NCBI RefSeq assembly: GCF_040712315.1
Contig: NC_134017.1
Coordinates: 23,912,322-23,976,321 of the forward strand
Direction: 5' to 3'
DNA from: Castanea sativa
Lineage: Eukaryota; Streptophyta; Magnoliopsida; Fagales; Fagaceae
Length of the DNA: 64,000 bases
Shown: positions 12,406 to 24,200 of the stretch, one piece after another
Numbering within the stretch: the first letter of the stretch is position 1
Layout: every line of letters starts with the position of its first letter
Made by a program: the position numbers and the translations under genes
The notes under the pieces: model-generated
What the model saw: the letters and a program-made list of their open reading frames with translations, nothing else
What the model was told of the DNA's origin: nothing
Database searches by the model: none

Positions 12406-13138
12406 TGATGAAGCAAGATTTCACATCATCAGTCGATGGACGACTTGGAACTCGTCAATATGTACCTTGTTAGTACGATGGACCACCTAACCCTCCGATG
12501 ATTAAGTTAGCTTAAACTCTTTAGAAATCTGTAATCTGTAGAGTAATTTGTGTGTTCGTACAACCTGCCCTACTTACTCGTCTCTCCTGGCTTTATAGCC
12601 TCTGTGTAAGTAAATGCTTAATCTACTTGCCTTTCTAATGTTGTACCACAGCTGGAGGATTTATGGCCTAATAATGACCATTTATCCTCAGCCCTTTAAC
12701 ATTTGTAACGACCATTACATGCGCATAATTAGATGGCAGTAACGGCTCCGTGCTCATTTATCATTTAGACATTAAATGTTGTCTGCGTTTACGCTCGTCC
12801 ATACTTTTACTCGTCATTAACATGGACGGTTTGCAATATGGACAAGCGTTTTATCGCTATCCATCAATTATGGTTGAGCTGGAGGCTTAAATGCTCATTT
12901 AATAACCATTTAACTTCCCCATTCAATGTTCTATAACAGCTGTGTAATGATCAGCTTGAGATAGTTGTAATAGCTGTGAGCTGGTGGGTGAAAAGGCTAT
13001 ATGTCCGTTACACTTGCATCATTTAAGTGAGGAATTTATATCTAAGCATTAATGTGTGATTACGATCGTCCTTAGTAATGACGGTCATCCTTAGTAATGA
13101 CGATCACTTTATAGATGACCATTTTACACTACTGGTCA
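12406..13138 (-). repeat. 3' LTR of the gag-only Gypsy element
   Basis: 733 bp. It aligns with 15086-15525 plus 16923-17330. The outer end is beside the AAACT duplication. Confidence 0.88.
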
Positions 13139-13379
13139 GTTGCCCCCTTTATTCCTTTGTCGTCCTTTGTTTGGATGAACATAGGAATGTGAAAGGTTTT
13201 TGGTGGTTCAATCTCCCTTCGTGTCCCATGATTCTCATCCTATCACATTTAATGCGAGGTGACTTTCTTGTCAAGTGATTGACACGTGCCTTCTCTTCAT
13301 TGGTTGAGCGTGCAAAGTTTTCTTGAGCTTTCCGCACGCCTTGATTTTTGTTTTCCTTTTTTAGAAAAACTACTCGTTG

Positions 13380-13690
13380 GTTTTTAACCATGCGAATTTA
13401 ATCATATGACTTACTCTCACTTTGAGAATTTGATCATCATTATGATTGTGCTCGTCAGTTTTTAACCATGCGAATATAATCATATGACTTACTCTCACTT
13501 TGAGAATTTGATCGTCATTATGATTGTGTTCGTTAGTTTTTAACCCTATGAATTTAATCATATGACTTACCCTCACTTTGAGAATTTGATAGTCATTATA
13601 ATTGTACTCGTCGGGTTTTACCATGCGAATTTAATCATATGACTAACTCTCACTTTGAGAATTTGATTGTCATTATGATTGTACTCGTCC
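13380..13690. repeat. About 79-bp tandem repeat, four copies
   Basis: The unit contains CATATGACTTACTCTCACT and GAGAATTTGAT, repeated in direct order. It lies in the 3' part of the Gypsy element, between the gag relic and the 3' LTR. It creates a spurious repetitive reading frame on the minus strand. Confidence 0.9.
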
Positions 13691-13950
13691 AAATTGAATT
13701 TTATGTGACAATTTTACTCTTATTGAGATTTTTATCATCTACTTGGTTTTACTCATTGGACTTCCAATGAAGGGCTTTCTTTTTCTTTTCTTTTCTTTTT
13801 TATGGCAAATAATTCTTTCAGCTCTTTCAAGAGAATGACATTTATTCATGTGGGGAAAAATTCCCCCTTATTCATTCCTGCTTAGAAAACAGTTTGATGA
13901 AAGAAAATTGTAAACGTCATCTAACTAGCAATAATACCTCTTGAAGTGCT

Positions 13951-15010
13951 CTACATTCCATGGATGAGGTAACTGTTTGTCGTTGAGTGATTTGGAGTAA
14001 CAAGTTCCTCTTCTGGAATACTTGTCAATCTTGTATAAGCCTGCGTATTTTCATTGTCATTCTTTTGACTGGAGGAACAATCCTTCTTCTCCTTCTTTTT
14101 TTGTTGAAGCTTGTCAATTTCTTCCATCCTTCGCTTGCCATCTACTCCATTTGTCGTTAATGCATCCTCTCCGTTCATGTACTTCTGGGCTTTGAACAGG
14201 AAGTCTGTCATCGTAGTTGGCGGAGTCTTCCCTAGAGAGCAGACGAGATTAGGATTGCTCAACCCTACTTGGAAGGTCATCATTATCACCTAATCGTTTG
14301 CCTCATCAATTTCTAACACTGCTTTGTTGAAGCGTTTTATATAATCTCCCAAGGTTCCCCTTCCTATTGCTTCACAGTTAGTAGGTATGACGTGGACCTC
14401 TTATGGTGTCAGCCTTTGATGAAATGGCGGACAAAAGAGTTGCTTAGCTACTCAAAGTTCACGATAGATGTCACAAGCAACTTGCTAAACCACACCCTTA
14501 CTGCTCCTCTGAGGGTTGCTAGGAATGATCTGCAAATTACCTCGTCTAGGGTGTGATGGAGGTTAAACATCATCTTGAATGCCCCTATGTGATCTATGGG
14601 ATCCTTAGTGCCATCGTAAACCTCTAGCTGTGGGAGACAAAATTTGGGAGGCAAGGGGCATTCCAAAACGCTGGCAGCGAAGGGTGAGTTTGTCCTCTTG
14701 ATCATGCCATCAAGATTTATCACTGTCTTTCCCTTCATGGCATTCTTGGCTTCGTCTAAGTCCTTACTCATGTTTTATCATTGAGATTGTTGCCATAAGT
14801 TGACTGTGCAGTGTGCGTCCAGTGGGCTTCGTTGTCATTGTCATTGCAATTACGCTGTGACTATGATGTATTTGTGCCCCTAGGACACATTCTTCACTTC
14901 AATTTTTCATTTTGTTTCTTCAATTCTTGCACATTGGCTATTAGTGCTTGGATTTGTTGAGCCATCACCACTAGGGTCCGGCAGCGTAGTTGTGGTTGAG
15001 TCCATCGGTT
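13951..15010 (-). pseudogene. Gypsy (Tat-like) gag relic
   Basis: From about 15010 the minus strand reads a short helical N-terminus (IANVQELKKQNEKLK), then at 14771-14448 the gag core with CPLPPKFCLPQLEVYDGTKDP and HHTLDEVICRSFLATLRG. 14289-13951 carries the C-terminal part (AQKYMNGEDAL) in another frame. It aligns block by block with the gag of the large Gypsy element (CPLPPKFRMPHIENYDGSKDP; MKYMNTEDALLA). Stops and frameshifts break it. No zinc knuckle, protease or polymerase follows. Confidence 0.85.
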
Positions 15011-15085
15011 CTAAGGAACTTAGTAAATAGAGAATTCAACGGCTTATTGATTGATAGCCTGTCATCCCCACAGATGGCACCAAAC

Positions 15086-17330
15086 TGATGAAGCAGGATT
15101 TCACCTCGTCAATACGATGGACGACTTGGTGATCCTGTACCAAAGAAAGCATTAAGCAGATAATGACACCGGTTTGGGGCCTACCAAGTACCCTTCGATA
15201 CTTAAGTTAGCTTAAACTCTTTAGAAATATGTGATCTGTAGAGTAATTTGTGTGTCTGTACAACCTACTCTACTTGTCTCTCCTAGCTTTATATAGCCTT
15301 TGAGTAAGTATATGCTCAATCCACTGGCCTTTCTAACGTTGTACTGCAGCTGAAGGATTTATGGCCTAATAATGACCAGTTATCTTCAACCCTTTAATGT
15401 CTGTAATAGCCATTAAATGTGCATAATTAGACAACAGTTACGGCTCTATGCTTATTTATCATTTGGACACTAAATGCTATTTGAAACTAATGTGTTTACG
15501 CTAGTCCATACTTTTTCTCGTCATTTGTTAGGATGTGTGCCCTTAGATCCTATTGTATGATGCTATGTATGACATTATGTGTGACTTAATGTTGTGGTTA
15601 ATAAAGTTGTTTTATTATTATCTAAAAATAATGGTAACATAAATATTGAGACATTATCATATAGTCCATAAGATGCATAATATGTGATTTATGTGATTTA
15701 GTCACAGAAGATATAAATCACAAATTCTTTGTAAATTCAGAATTTTAGTTCGTAGTCGGTGATGAAATTGGGAATTTCATCTACGAAGACTATAACATAC
15801 CAACTAAGATGATTTGTCTTGATCATGGAAATGGAGATTTCTTGTTGGTATGTTGATATGCTTTAAGAGTTAAAACATATTGAACTGGACCGCTATGAGA
15901 TTTATTATTCTCCTAACAACTGTCAAATGAATAATAAACTCACAACTTCTATTTATATGAACTCTTAATCCTGAGAGGATAATGGACATGATCATGAAGT
16001 GTAGGTTGCTTTGATATATCAAGAGTGAGGTCTAAAGTCACGATCAAAAGCTCAGTATGTTGGGCAGCCACATTTAGTGTCGATGGAACATATATTCTCA
16101 AGATAGAATTCTTAGTCTCTTAACGGAGATACAAAATATTCTCTTGAGATAAGTTTAATGGGTTTGGTTATTCAGAGTGTTAGGCCTAACCACTTTAGTA
16201 AGGAGTTACTAAAGTATATATTTATAGAATTGAATTTCATAAATATATGATAAATAACTTAAAGGATTAAACTGGGTACTCAAGGAATTAAGATGTAGTA
16301 ATCTTCAAAGTGGCAGTCTATATTTATGACTTTGTATTACTACGAATGTTTTGTGAAGGGGTTGCATGTACAATAAAATCATAGGATATAATTTATAAAT
16401 AAGACCTAGAGTGCAACTATATCTATATAATGGTATTAAATATAGTTAATGGTAACTTTGGACTTGTCAAGAATTGACAAAAAAGTCAAAGGCCCATTGG
16501 AGCTAGTGTCTTATTGGTCCCACTCTAAGCCATATACTTATACCCAATTGGAAAGGCCCAAAAGGCCAACCCAATTAGATAATCAGTTAGATACAAAGGG
16601 AGAAACATACAAAATTTTTATGAAGTTGATAAAATTATTATGAAATGGTGTATGTGTGAGTGTATGACACTCTCTCTAATTCTCCCTTGAAAGCTGATTG
16701 AGAGACCACACTTCTTGGGTGTTAGTGGAATTGGAGTGAAGATTAAAAGTGTTCCCAAGTGTTTCTAATCTTTGTTTTGAAATTCACCACACCAAGGTAT
16801 ACTCTCTTGTTCTTAAATTTTGAAACTCACATAGTTCATGTTATCTATTGCGAGTGAAGTAGATCCATTATTGTTCCGCTGCGTATGTTTTGTATGCGAT
16901 ACAATCATGTATTTTTCCTACATCATTAACATAGACAGTTTGTAATATGGACAAGCATTTTATTGCTATCCATCAGTTATGGTTGAGCTGGAGGCTTAAA
17001 TGCTCATTTAATAGCCATTTAACTTCCCCATTCAATGTTCTATAACAGCTGTGTAATAATTAGCTCGAGGTAGTTGTAATAGTTGTGAGCTGGTGGCTGG
17101 TGGCTGGAAAGGTTGTACATCCATTACACTTTTACCATTTAAGTGAGGAAATTATATCTAAGCTTTAATGTGTGCTTACGATCATCCTTAGTAAGGATGG
17201 TCGTCCTTAGTAACGATGGTCGTCCTTAGTAACGACGATCATCTTTAGTAATGATGGTCGTCCTTAGTAATGATGGTCGTCCTTAGTAATGATGGTCACT
17301 TTATAGACAACCATTTTCCATTACTCGTCA
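15086..17330 (-). repeat. 5' LTR of the gag-only Gypsy element, split by a solo LTR
   Basis: The LTR proper is 15086-15525 plus 16928-17330. Beside it, at 15062-15085, the minus strand reads GTTTGGTGCCATCTGTGGG. This is a primer-site region like GTTGGCGCCGTCTGTGGG at 41618. A local run of CGTCCTTAGTAATGATGGT-type repeats (17185-17300) is longer here than in the 3' LTR. Confidence 0.88.
15526..16922 (+). mobile_element. Solo LTR (TGTTAGGA family), copy 2
   Basis: 1397 bp, from TGTTAGGATGTGTGCCC to TTTTTCCTACA, so it has TG...CA ends. It is flanked by a perfect duplication TCATT (15521-15525 and 16923-16927). The undisturbed site is visible in the partner LTR near 12815 (CGTCATTAACATGG). This is the best preserved copy and defines the family ends. 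Confidence 0.95.
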
Positions 17331-17452
17331 AAACTCTCAACTCCGATGAGGACTCTCGATCTCCATTTGGCCATATTCTCGCTTCAGCCAAATCTGCCAT
17401 TGTTGCCAATAATTGTATTTCCTTTTCTCATCTATGTAGACTTGGTAACAAT

Positions 17453-17892
17453 CACTACAACAAAATGTATTTTTAGTGATGAAAATTTTCGTCACCAAAA
17501 GTCCTATTTTTCATCACCTATGACTTTTGGCGAGGAAATTTGTTTTTTGGCTATGAAATTGGTTTCGACGCATATATAGCATTGCCAAAAGTCCTAGTGA
17601 CAAAAAATTTCATCGCCAAAAGGTCCAACTATTTATTTTTTTAATAAAAAACTATTGGTAACAAAACCATTTTGTTGCCTAATGTTTTCTTCACTAAATA
17701 CATTATTCAAAGATGAAATAGTTTCATCGTCAAATGACATCTAGGAACAAAATTTAATTTTTTTCACCAAATGTTATTAATATTTTATAAATGGTGACAA
17801 AATTCATATTTCATCGCTATATATTAACTTTTGGTGACGAAAAAAAGTTCCATCACTAATATTCGTCGCCAAAAATACATTTTGTTGTAGTG
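17453..17892. mobile_element. CACTA-like MITE
   Basis: 440 bp with terminal inverted repeats CACTACAACAAAATGTATTT. The subterminal parts repeat TTCGTCACC/GGTGACGAA motifs. Flanks AAT and ATT fit a 3-bp duplication with one change; removal rejoins the LINE frame (GN-x-IAHNLA). Its ends match those of the 8-kb element at 54216-62271, which suggests one transposase family moved both. Confidence 0.85.
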
Positions 17893-18038
17893 ATTATAGC
17901 TCACAATCTAGCTAAACATACTAGACATGTTAGAGGTTTTTCAGTGTGGATGGAGGATGTTCCTCGACATATGATTTATGTTCTTTTTGCCAATCATGAC
18001 TGACTTTCTTTGAATAAAATTCATAGTATTCCTCCTCC

Positions 18039-18040
18039 AA

Positions 18041-18100
<60 letters not shown>
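18039..18100 (+). repeat. (TAA)n tail of the LINE
   Basis: About 20 TAA/AAT units directly follow the LINE's 3' untranslated region, so this looks like its terminal repeat. It stops about 100 bp from the stop codon of the PDR gene, which runs in the opposite direction. Confidence 0.85.
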
Positions 18101-18101
<1 letters not shown>

Positions 18102-18204
18102 TGCTTCAAGATACATCTTGTTGGTGTAAGATACAAAACATCTTGGACTTGCTGGATAGCATTAATCATAAAAACATACTATACAAAATAATTAAAACAA
18201 CTTT

Positions 18205-21200
18205 CTATCGCCTTTGGAAATTGAACATTTTGATGGAAACTGCAAAGATGAATGCAAAGAGTACTGTAACCCCAGCAACTACAATTGCAACCACTCCTAG
18301 AAAATCATGTTTGTATCCAAAATAGCTTTTAACAAACTCTTTCACTGATTCATTATTGCCATTAGTCATCAACTCCTCTATATCTCCAAATTGAGAAACA
18401 ACCAGTCCATACAAAGTCCAAGCTACAGGACACGCCCAATAGTACCACCTCCACCATACTGGAATCCTCTGTCGATTTCCAAGTAGATAAATGAAAGGGA
18501 AAGGAAAAATGAAAAAGAGTTAGTAATTGTTAGATGTATTTGTACACATGAAAACCTGCACATCAAAAGTGGAAATACTTACAGTTCGTGGAATTATGAA
18601 TCCTGAAAATAGATTCCATATTGCGTAAAATGCAGACGCTATTATGGAAGCAATATGGTGGTTTGGCGTCACTGCCACAGTCATCATGCCGTAGAAGGTA
18701 AAGTACAGCAATGTAAAGTACATGAAAAATAGATACCAAAAGAATTTGGCAACAGTCCATTCAAACCCAATCATTGCATAAACTATGATGCCATAAAACA
18801 CAGCTTGTGCAAAAACATATGGGAGCTCAATTGTAACCTGCAAAAAAAGATCGTAAGTTGCATTAACACACACAATTATTGTATACTAATATAGTCATAC
18901 TATATAGGTTAAGCTTGCAAGATGTGACCCTAGTTACCTGTGCAAATGCATATGGAAAGGCTGAATACATTCCAGCAGCTCTTTCTCTATAGAAGACAGT
19001 TCGTTCAATTGCCACTACAGGCTGCACTGATGAAGCATTTTGGACACCAAGGAAGAGAACAGCAGCATACATGGAACCCATTGCATTGATTAAATCTTGT
19101 TGCCTCTTGCTGTAGTTTGAAAATTATATTAAAATGTAGCAGTAATTTATTGGAGTGTTCAAGATTTCTCAAAGTTTTGTAGCAGTAACTTACGTCTTGG
19201 AACCAAGGTCCCAGAACATTGTCCCAAATATCAAGGCTATGACAACTGTGAACAAAAATCTCACAGCAGTGTATGGTGGGTTACGCCAATAGGACCAGTG
19301 TTGCTTCCATAAGCAAGCCATGCATTGAGTGAAAAATGACTGTGCATATTGGGTTGGGAAATAGAGTTCTTTTTTATTAGGAGTAGGCTTGCTCAACTCT
19401 TGAATCAATGCCTTGCTCCTCCTAAAGGATATGCCACACAGTTAGTAGAAGCTTTAGCCTTAACTTCAAAGAACATGACTACAACAAAAAACTTATTTAT
19501 ACATTTCCCAGATAGTAGAATTATTTTTGGGTCTTATAAAGCATTTAATATAACATTAAACATACCTATACAAATCTGAGTTTCTATATACATTAGTAAA
19601 ATCAACACCCAAAAATATTTCCTCTGCTGAAGATGTAATTTCCAACATCCAAGTTGCTGGATTGTAACCATCTTTAATTTTTCTGACTCCTTCAATGCTC
19701 TAGTAGCAAAGGAAAGGTATATGCATTAGGAAATATACAACATAGATAAATATTTATGGCCATTGGGTGTTTGCAGTTTTGATCTTCAAAGAATCCTACC
19801 TCAAAATACTTTATTAGATGGCTTGAGTGGTGTCCCAATGGCCCAACGTATATCTCTTGTCCTCCACGTTTCATTAGGAAAAGCTACAAATACATGTTAC
19901 ATATGTGTTATACTCATATCTAGAAGAAAACCAACATATTTGCACTGGGTCTGTTGATAGTTAATAGTCCTAACCTCATCAAAAGCTTCGAATATGTCAA
20001 TGCTTGGCTGGTGGATGGTGCACACAACTGTTCTTCCAGTGTCCACTGTGTTCCTAACTGTTCTCATAACAATTGCAGCAGCTCTTGCATCTAGACCTGA
20101 AGTTGGCTCATCCATGAATATTATGGAAGGGTTTGCCACAAGCTCAACCGCGATAGTGAGCCTCTTTCGTTGCTCCGTAGAGAGACCATTCACACCAGGC
20201 AACCCAACAAGTGCATTCCTCAATGGTGTTAGCTCCACAAGCTCCATGACTTCCTCAATGAACATCTACAACCATTTGTTAGAATCATGAATCAAGATCT
20301 TTGATAGTGATATAATAGTCAAGATCTTTATTGCAAGCTCAAACATCTTCATTAGGGAATCATTCTTAATAATCAACAATAGAACTTGATTTATTGAGCT
20401 TAATCATGCTCATATTGTCTTAGTTTGCAACCATTTCAAGATAAAACAAGCTCATATATGACAATATTCAAGTGAGTTAAATTTAAGCATTTTCCAGAGT
20501 CTAGCATGAGCACAAGCCAAAGTGACATATTGTCAATTGCACTAAAAAAGTGGGAAGAAATGCAAATAGAAATACCATGAAGCAAAGTGGCCTTTTAGAT
20601 TCCAACCTTTCTAGTTTTTGAATCAACTTCAGAGGATAAGCGAAGCCATGCTGAGTAGAGCAAGGACTCATACACAGTAACATGAGGAGAATGAATGTCA
20701 TTTTGCTCACAGTACCCAGAGATTCTAGCAAATGTTTCTTGGTTCTTTGGGAACCCTGAGATTGTGATGTTCCCTTCAATATATCCACCAGTTTTCCTAC
20801 CAGCCAGCACATCCATCAAAGTTGTTTTACCAGCACCACTAACACCCATCAAAGCTGTGAGAACACCTGGCCTAAAAGCACCACTCACACCCTTTAGAAG
20901 CACCAATTTATCCTCAATAACACCCTGGTTCTTCATTTCCTACAAGTCCAACCAAAATATTCAAGTCTCAAGTTTCTTCTTTTGAGACAATATTAATTTG
21001 AAAGCCACTAGAAGAAAATTTTTTAGTTTAAAATATCTATGACTTGAGTTACCTGTGGCATGTCAACAGAATATATAATATCATCGAATGTGATAAAATG
21101 TTGATCAAATGGAAGAACCATTCCTTTTTTCCCATTACTACTAGCCTCAATTTTAGCTCCCGACCTTGCAAATGAGCTACTTCTCCTCCTACTCCCTGCA

Positions 21201-24200
21201 CGTCCATTGACTTTAGTTGGAAACTAAAAGACAATAAAAACAATGATACTTACAAGATACAATACACAATGTTTGCAACATATTACTTATGTTGGAATGG
21301 TGACTTGAGTTGTTTCCTCTGAGTGTTAACTGTATGCCTTCTCCCCTCCTCTGCCCTTGTTCATTACTTTCTGGTTCATCTGATTTTACAATCTGTGTCT
21401 TTCCAATTGCTACACAACAAATGGTACATCATTAACAAAACAATTTCCAAATTTATACAACATATATCGGAAAAGGTGGAGATACCCACGGTTAAGATAA
21501 GCAAGAGCCAGAGTGAAAATGATGTTGAAAACTAGTATGAATCCAACCATTGCTCCTACGCCAATCCAATACCAATATGCTTGTGTGAAGAACCCACGAG
21601 ACTTCAAAACTGAAATTCCCAATGCTTCTGTTGTGCTACCCTATATTATTACAATTTAATCAAGCATTAGCTTGTTATTAATAGGAAGACAACATAAATG
21701 TTTAGATGCATAGTCAAGAAGTTACATTTCTCCAGTTTCCCCCCAAGAACTCATTCACCACTATTGCATTTTGGCCGTACATCAAAGGCGATATCCAGTA
21801 ACCCCATATCCACCATTTCTTTATATCATCTATAGAAGTAAGTTAATAGATGAAAACGTAGTTCTTAAAGGTATAGTATAACAAACTTAAAAAAATAAAT
21901 AATAAATAAATTAAAAATTAAAAAAAAAAGTTTAAACAAATTTCTCAATTTAGTATATTGTTACCTTTGGAAAGTATAAAGCCACCTAAGGCAAAAAGTA
22001 TGAGTAGTGCAAAGGACCCAAATGTGTTGGTAACAATCATGTTTCTACCTATTGCTGCAATAGATCGGAATAATGCAGAAGCCATTTGGTTTACAAGTAA
22101 GAGAAGAAGGTATTGTTTAAACAACCTACAATATGTACATTTGAACATACTGATTAGAATATAACACACAAACTTTAAAACCAATATCTAAATGAGCCAC
22201 AATATCATTATAATTACCTTCCAGGACTTGGATCAAATCCAATGACAAAATAGGTCATAAATACCCAAACACCAACTTCTAAAAATGTTACTGGAATCTT
22301 GAGGATCCATGTTGGAAGAGCATATACCCAAGAAGGATAGAAGAGGAGATCCCTTTGCTTGTAAAAGACAGGAAGCTTTACAATCGTCATAGAAAGCTCT
22401 GCCATTCCATTAAACATAATCATAATCACACTGAAGAACAAAGCACCCGTATAAATTGATCCATCGATTACTGATTCACGATGCATCTTTGTCCGTAGGA
22501 AAAGTGTCATTGCAATCAGGGCCATTAAAAAAAGCTAAAAGCACAAAAACCAAACAAACAAACCAAAAAAAGTTCAAAATCTAAACCATACTAAATGCAA
22601 ATTAAAGCAAGGGTAAAAAAAAAATGTTTTAATCCTACTTGTGTAAGCTTGAAGATATAAACAAATGAATTCCTCTTCATCAGAAGGTATTCTCTTGAGA
22701 AATTAGCTTTTAACAGTTCCTTCTTGTTAACACCATACTTGTTGGTTGTCAAAGCAGCCGGGTGGCTTTTACTCTTGTCATATGGAACTGAAAGTTCATC
22801 TCCTATACTCCTACCAACATGGAATGATTGGAATGCCTCAGCAAATTCCTGAACTGTGACAAAATTGTAAGGCTCATCTTTGCGTGCCCTGTATTGCTCT
22901 TGATCTTTCCTTGATGTCACCTGTCATAATCACAGATAATACAGATGAGAACTCCACATGTAAAGCTCAACCTTAAGTTTTTTATTAGTATGGATGAAAT
23001 AAAAAAAGAATAGATTTACACTAACCTCTTGCAAGAAGTCAGCCACGCCTTTTCTGTCCGGACATTTAAAACCCATGGATTCAAAAAAGTCAAGGACTAA
23101 CTCACGGGGACCCTGGTACACAATGAAGCCATCAGAGAGGAGAATAATGTCATCAAAAAGATTATATGTCTCTGGTGCTGGCTGCAGTAGAGAGATGACT
23201 GCTGTTCCATCAAGAATGTGAACATATTGCTTGAGTGAATTCACAATTTGGAAAGTTGTCGAACTGTCCAATCCAGTTGATATTTCATCCATAAACAATG
23301 CCTTTGCTGGTCCAACCAACATCTCCCCTATAATTTGCATCAATATAGATTAGCATACATCCAATTTCTTATCAACTAAACTGAATTCTATTTGCTATTG
23401 ATTCGATATACCTGTTGTAACACGCTTCCTTTGTCCACCAGAAATACCCCTTATCATTTCATCTCCTACCATGGTATCAGCACACACATCTAAACCCAAA
23501 ACCTGTATATTTGAAGCAAATTAAAGAAACTAATGTATATTATGTTTACTGTGTCTTAATAGTCATAAGCCTATGCCAAAGCTGGCAATGTTACCTTTAA
23601 TGTATAATCTGTCACCACTGTTGCCTCTTGGCCTTCAGTTGTGGCAGCCTTATATATCAGAAGCCAATAAACAAAAGAAAGCCACCATCATTAGCTTGAA
23701 TAAGTTATGTTACAAATAACATTAATGATGCTACTCAATCCAAAATTGAACATAAATAATCAACTATTATATGAATTATGCCAAAGATTACAGTTGCAAC
23801 CATGATTATTATTTTTGGAATCTCAATTATTAAATGAGGCCCAGATACAGTTTCCTTAGAAGGGAAAAACTAGTACTATAAATCTCGACCTAAGTGAAAT
23901 ACAAGAGATCAACTAAAGATATAAATTATAGATCTATAGCTTCGGCCTCACCTTCATGTAGATATCAATATCTGGATCTGGCTTGATATATGCCTCTTTT
24001 TCTCTTCTGGACAACTCTGCTAGCATATCTGCAGATTACCAAAACAACAGTCAGTCTTCCTAATATTACATATTACTCATGACAGTTCATCTAGAAATTT
24101 AAATTGAAGGAAAGCTATAAAATAAGTGATCCTGTAACTAAATTAACTGACCATAGCGTGATCCGACCCCTTGGCACCTTGCAGAGAAGCCCAGGGTTTC

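Larger units (their letters stand above)
12406..17330 (-). mobile_element. Gag-only Gypsy (Tat-like) LTR retrotransposon
   Basis: LTRs lie at 12406-13138 and 15086-17330; the second is lengthened by a solo LTR. Both end TGATGAAGC on the plus strand, which is TTCATCA in element sense. A perfect 5-bp duplication AAACT flanks it (12401-12405 and 17331-17335), and the LINE reads through in frame once it is removed. The internal part is under 2 kb. It carries only a gag relic and a tandem-repeat block, so the element is non-autonomous. Its gag and primer site resemble those of the large Gypsy element at 41094-50997, but its LTR sequence differs. Confidence 0.9.
8940..18100 (+). pseudogene. LINE ORF2 relic (3' half), split by four insertions
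   Basis: Pieces of one LINE protein can be read in order on the plus strand. 8940-9277 holds the end of the reverse transcriptase region (FNPYEAELI) and RRKILPYAIYEHC. It resumes at 10709 with CKMCSETVSHALWE, a zinc-binding zf-RVT motif whose next Cys is lost. 10710-10967 carries the linker (AMVMWTICY). 12067-12405 carries the RNase H start (INFDGATF, GKASLGVVIR, EDDSE). 17336-17452 continues (SPFGHILASAKSAIVANN). 17893-18003 ends it (IAHNLAKHTRHVRGFSVWMEDVP) with TGA at 18001. An AATAAA at 18013 and a (TAA)n tail follow. It carries many stops and frameshifts and is not functional. Confidence 0.85.

Noticed and set aside
13370..13624. Minus-strand repetitive frame with HNHNDDQILKVRVSHMIKF units
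   Set aside because: It is generated by the 79-bp tandem repeat and starts and stops within it.
17930..18169. 79-codon minus frame with a long Ile run
   Set aside because: It translates the LINE's (TAA)n tail.
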